From the NCBI RefSeq assembly GCF_001418655.1, contig NZ_LIQZ01000094.1, forward strand, positions 1 through 64,000: 64,000 nucleotides of DNA, in the 5' to 3' direction. How positions within the stretch are numbered: the first letter of the stretch is position 1; each line of letters begins with the position of its first letter. Positions 61,728 to 64,000 of this stretch are shown here, piece by piece. The notes beneath the pieces were generated by a model. It saw only the letters and a list, made by a program, of their open reading frames with translations, was not told where the DNA came from and did not search any database. The position numbers were made by a program, and so were the translations under genes. Origin of the DNA: Streptomyces phaeochromogenes. GTDB lineage: Bacteria; Actinomycetota; Actinomycetes; Streptomycetales; Streptomycetaceae.

Positions 61728-62456
61728 CTATGACGGGCCCGGTTCTGTCCTGGCCACGTACACGGTGTTGGTCGAGGTGCCGCCCTGCAGGGGATTGGCG
61801 AAGTCGACGACATGGGCCGCTGATTGCGGGAAGACCTCTGCGAGTACGGAGGTGAACTGTTCGTCCGGCGGGTCGTTCGACCACAGGGCGAAGGCCCCGT
61901 TGGGGTGGAGGTGTTCGGCGAGAGCGCGGAGCCCGGCAGGCTGGTAGAGCGCCGCGTGGCGCGGGTGGAGCACGTGGCGCGGAGAGTGGTCGACGTCGAG
62001 CAGGACGGCGTGGAAACGGCGGCCCGGCTCCATCGGGTCCAGACCGCGCGAATCGGCCGCCATCGCGAAGAAATCGCCTTGGACCAGGCGGCATCGGGGG
62101 TCCGAGGTCAGCCGGGTGCCGAGCGGGACCAGGCCCCGCCGATGCCAGTCGATGACTTCGGCGAGTGTGTCGATCACGGTCAGAGAGCGCACCCGGGGGT
62201 CGTCCAGCGCAGCCTCGGCGGTGTACCCGAGCCCGAGTCCGCCGACGACGACGTCCAGTTCGTCGTCCTGCAGTTTCGCCAGTCCGAGTTCCGCAAGCGC
62301 GATCTCGCCGGCTGTGAAGAGGCTGGACATCAGGAACTCGTCGCCGAGCTTCACCTCGTAGACATCGGTGCCCGATGCCGGGTCGCGTCGGCGCCGCAGG
62401 CTGATGTCGCCCATCGCCGTCGGGCGCCAGTCGATCTCCTCGAAACGCGCGCTCAT
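61728..62456 (-). CDS. spermidine-synthase-like methyltransferase
   Basis: Product of 242 residues from ATG 62456, with AGAAAGG seven bases upstream. It resembles polyamine aminopropyltransferase-like class I Rossmann methyltransferases: VVVGGLGLGYTAEAAL binds the adenosyl cofactor, VIDTLAEVIDWHRR the ribose, and HAVLLDVDHSP follows. The polyamine-site residues of true spermidine synthase are not evident, so the substrate is unknown. It converges with the serine hydrolase gene and is downstream of RNase J. Confidence 0.85.
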   Translation of the reverse strand: MSARFEEIDWRPTAMGDISLRRRRDPASGTDVYEVKLGDEFLMSSLFTAGEIALAELGLAKLQDDELDVVVGGLGLGYTAEAALDDPRVRSLTVIDTLAEVIDWHRRGLVPLGTRLTSDPRCRLVQGDFFAMAADSRGLDPMEPGRRFHAVLLDVDHSPRHVLHPRHAALYQPAGLRALAEHLHPNGAFALWSNDPPDEQFTSVLAEVFPQSAAHVVDFANPLQGGTSTNTVYVARTEPGPS

Positions 62457-62543
62457 CCGTTTGCCTTTCTGAGGCACCGTCGGTGCCGGAAGTCGGTGCC
62501 TGGAACGCCGCCCAGTGCAGGTGTGGACGCAGGCGCGGACCCG

Positions 62544-62576
62544 CCCCTGCCCCTACCGGCGAGGCAGGGGCAGGGG
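62544..62576 (-). terminator. hairpin terminator after RNase J gene
   Basis: CCCCTGCCCCT (62544-62554) is perfectly complementary to AGGGGCAGGGG (62566-62576) with an 11-base loop. It lies 19 bases beyond the RNase J stop and before the methyltransferase start. Confidence 0.75.
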
Positions 62577-62594
62577 AGAGGGGAAGGAACCCGG

Positions 62595-64000
62595 TCAGGC
62601 GTCGATGATGACCGGGATGATGAGGGGCCTGCGGCGGTGGGTACGGAAGGCCCAGTTCGCCACGGCGCGGGCGATGAGCTGTTCCAACTGGTGTGCGTCG
62701 CCCACGCCTTCCTGGGCCGCGGTCGCCAGAGTCTTCTCGATGACAGGGATGACCGGTTCGAAGGTGGTGTCGTCGTGGACGAACCCGCGGGCCAGGAAGT
62801 CGGGGGTCTCGGCAAGGGCGCCCGTGTCGGCGTCGACGATCGCCACCACGGTGACCACGCCCTCCTCGGCGAGGGTGAGGCGGTCCTTGAGGGACGCCTC
62901 GGTGGCGCCGCCGACCTCCATGCCGTCCACGTAGACGTTGCCCGCGGGCACCTTGCCGGTGATCGACGCACGCCCGTCCACGAGGTCGACGACGACGCCG
63001 TCCTCGGCGATGACCACCCGCTCGGGATCGACGCCCGTACGGATCGCCAGGTCGGCGTTGGCCCGTAGATGGCGCCATTCGCCGTGTACGGGCATGACAT
63101 TGCGGGGCTTGACGATGTTGTAGCAGTAGACGAGCTCACCGGCGCTGGCGTGCCCGGAGACGTGCACCTTGGCGTTGCCCTTGTGGACGACATGGGCGCC
63201 CCACCGGGTCAGCCCGTTGATCACTCGGTAGATGGCGTTCTCGTTGCCGGGGATCAGGGAGCTGGCGAGCAGTACGGTGTCGCCCTTGCCGATGCGGATC
63301 ACATGGTCGCGGTTGGCCATCCGGGACAGAGCCGCCATCGGCTCGCCCTGGGACCCGGTGCACACCAGGGTGATCTTGTGGTCGGCCAGCTTCTCCATTT
63401 CCTTGGTGCTCACGACCAGGCCGCTGGGAACCTTCAGGTATCCGAGGTCGCGGGCGATGCCCATGTTGCGGACCATGGAGCGGCCCACGAAGGCGACCTT
63501 GCGGCCGTGCTGGTGCGCGGCGTCCAGGACCTGCTGGATACGGTGCACATGGCTGGCGAAACTGGAGACGATCACCCGGCGCGGGGCCGTACGCATCACC
63601 TGTTCGATCGCCGGGTTCAGCTCGCGCTCGGAGGTGGTGAAGCCGGGTACCTCGGCGTTGGTGGAGTCGGTGAGGAAGAGATCGACGCCTTCTTCGCCGA
63701 GGCGGGCGAAGGCGCGCAGGTCGGTGATGCGGTCGTCCAGCGGGAACTGGTCCATCTTGAAGTCACCGGTGTGCAGGACGAGCCCCGCCCTGGTGCGGAT
63801 CGCGACGGCGAGGCTGTCCGGGATGGAGTGGTTGACCGCCACGAATTCGCACTCGAAGGGGCCGAAACTGCGTCGGTCGCTCTCACGTACCCGCACCGTG
63901 CGCGGCCGGATTCCGTGCTCCTTGAGCTTGGCCTCCAGGAACGCCAGCGTCAGCTTCGAGCCCACGACGGGGATGTCGGAGCGCTCGCGCAGCAGATACG
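62595..64000 (-). CDS. rnj: ribonuclease J, partial (5' end outside window)
   Basis: About 468 residues of the usual ~560; the N-terminus and the metallo-beta-lactamase HxHxDH motif lie beyond position 64000. Visible: SDIPVVGSKLTLAF, NHSIPDSLAVAIRTRAGLVLHTGDFK, DSTNAEVPG, ASHVHRIQQVLDAA, VSGHASAGELVYCYNIVKPRNVMPVHGEWRHLRANA (metal and active-site residues), and a C-terminal domain ending RRRPLIIPVIIDA. RNase J is a 5'-exo- and endonuclease of mRNA decay and rRNA maturation in Streptomyces. The C-terminal domain seems diverged from the main Streptomyces RNase J, so it may be a paralog. Confidence 0.92.
   Translation of the reverse strand, partial: YLLRERSDIPVVGSKLTLAFLEAKLKEHGIRPRTVRVRESDRRSFGPFECEFVAVNHSIPDSLAVAIRTRAGLVLHTGDFKMDQFPLDDRITDLRAFARLGEEGVDLFLTDSTNAEVPGFTTSERELNPAIEQVMRTAPRRVIVSSFASHVHRIQQVLDAAHQHGRKVAFVGRSMVRNMGIARDLGYLKVPSGLVVSTKEMEKLADHKITLVCTGSQGEPMAALSRMANRDHVIRIGKGDTVLLASSLIPGNENAIYRVINGLTRWGAHVVHKGNAKVHVSGHASAGELVYCYNIVKPRNVMPVHGEWRHLRANADLAIRTGVDPERVVIAEDGVVVDLVDGRASITGKVPAGNVYVDGMEVGGATEASLKDRLTLAEEGVVTVVAIVDADTGALAETPDFLARGFVHDDTTFEPVIPVIEKTLATAAQEGVGDAHQLEQLIARAVANWAFRTHRRRPLIIPVIIDA

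Noticed and set aside
62595..63068. Plus-strand open frame overlapping the RNase J gene
   Set aside because: Antisense shadow without recognisable sequence; the minus strand is a certain gene.
1..64000. Secondary-metabolite biosynthetic cluster
   Set aside because: No polyketide synthase, peptide synthetase, terpene synthase or RiPP core was found despite many regulators and exporters.
1..64000. tRNA or rRNA genes and insertion sequences
   Set aside because: No TpsiC-arm GTTCGA pattern with matching acceptor stem, and no transposase motif, was seen by eye; a tRNAscan-type search would confirm.

Overview
The window is very GC-rich, with the strong third-position GC bias and long antisense shadow ORFs of a filamentous actinomycete. 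Twin-arginine and lipobox export signals, many LacI/TetR/MarR regulators, sugar ABC importers with no dedicated ATPase, a SapA-like spore protein and frequent GTG starts all point to Streptomyces. Apart from RNase J at the right edge, the content is accessory: regulators, carbohydrate-uptake loci, resistance-type genes and decayed genes. No tRNA, rRNA, CRISPR array or insertion sequence was recognised.

Left part (1-13.6 kb): the tail of an ECF sigma factor; a LysR/EamA exporter pair; a DHFR-like reductase; a SapA-like secreted protein; a MarR/NTF2-like divergent pair with a palindromic operator; a TmrB-like P-loop protein. Next comes a decayed patch (6.2-8.0 kb) with a beheaded TetR gene, an MFS N-terminus remnant and a frameshifted hydrolase. 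It is followed by a Ser/Thr kinase with a beta-propeller sensor, a MarR-MFS operon and a BrkB-type membrane protein.

First sugar locus (14.0-22.0 kb): a LacI repressor, a lipoprotein binding protein, two permeases, a GH1 glycosidase and a Tat-exported GH144-like (Glycoamylase-fold) protein. Two matching LacI-type operators sit before the repressor and before the transport operon. I infer uptake and cleavage of a beta-glucan oligosaccharide, possibly beta-1,2-linked.

Middle (22-41 kb): an erythromycin-esterase-like protein divergent from a two-domain MerR (TioE type) regulator; an aldo/keto reductase with its TetR regulator and two operators; DUF899 and DoxX proteins; a CPBP protease / histidine kinase / response regulator operon; an F420-type oxidoreductase; an NDP-sugar-reductase-like protein; a DUF1707 protein; a LysR-MFS pair; a nucleotidyltransferase-like protein. 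A second deletion scar joins a 5'-truncated AraC gene to a 5'-truncated, frameshifted acetoacetyl-CoA synthetase. A heptanucleotide tandem repeat overlaps a stop codon at 40 kb.

Minus-strand operon (41.2-49.1 kb): a LacI regulator behind a doubled operator, an FAD-dependent oxidoreductase, an orphan HyuA-type hydantoinase/oxoprolinase, a small HExxH protein, an ion-coupled permease and a Tat-exported beta-propeller protein. The combination is unusual and is the best candidate here for an undescribed catabolic pathway.

Second sugar locus (49.4-59.9 kb): two tandem, closely related LacI regulators; a Tat-type lipoprotein binding protein; two permeases; a GH3 glycosidase; and a secreted Asp-box beta-propeller enzyme with ricin-type lectin repeats. 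The layout resembles the bxlEFGA xylobiose operon. The same inverted repeat lies before the second LacI gene and before the transport operon. The right end holds a GNAT acetyltransferase, a class C beta-lactamase-fold lipoprotein, a spermidine-synthase-like methyltransferase and a divergent RNase J cut by the window edge.
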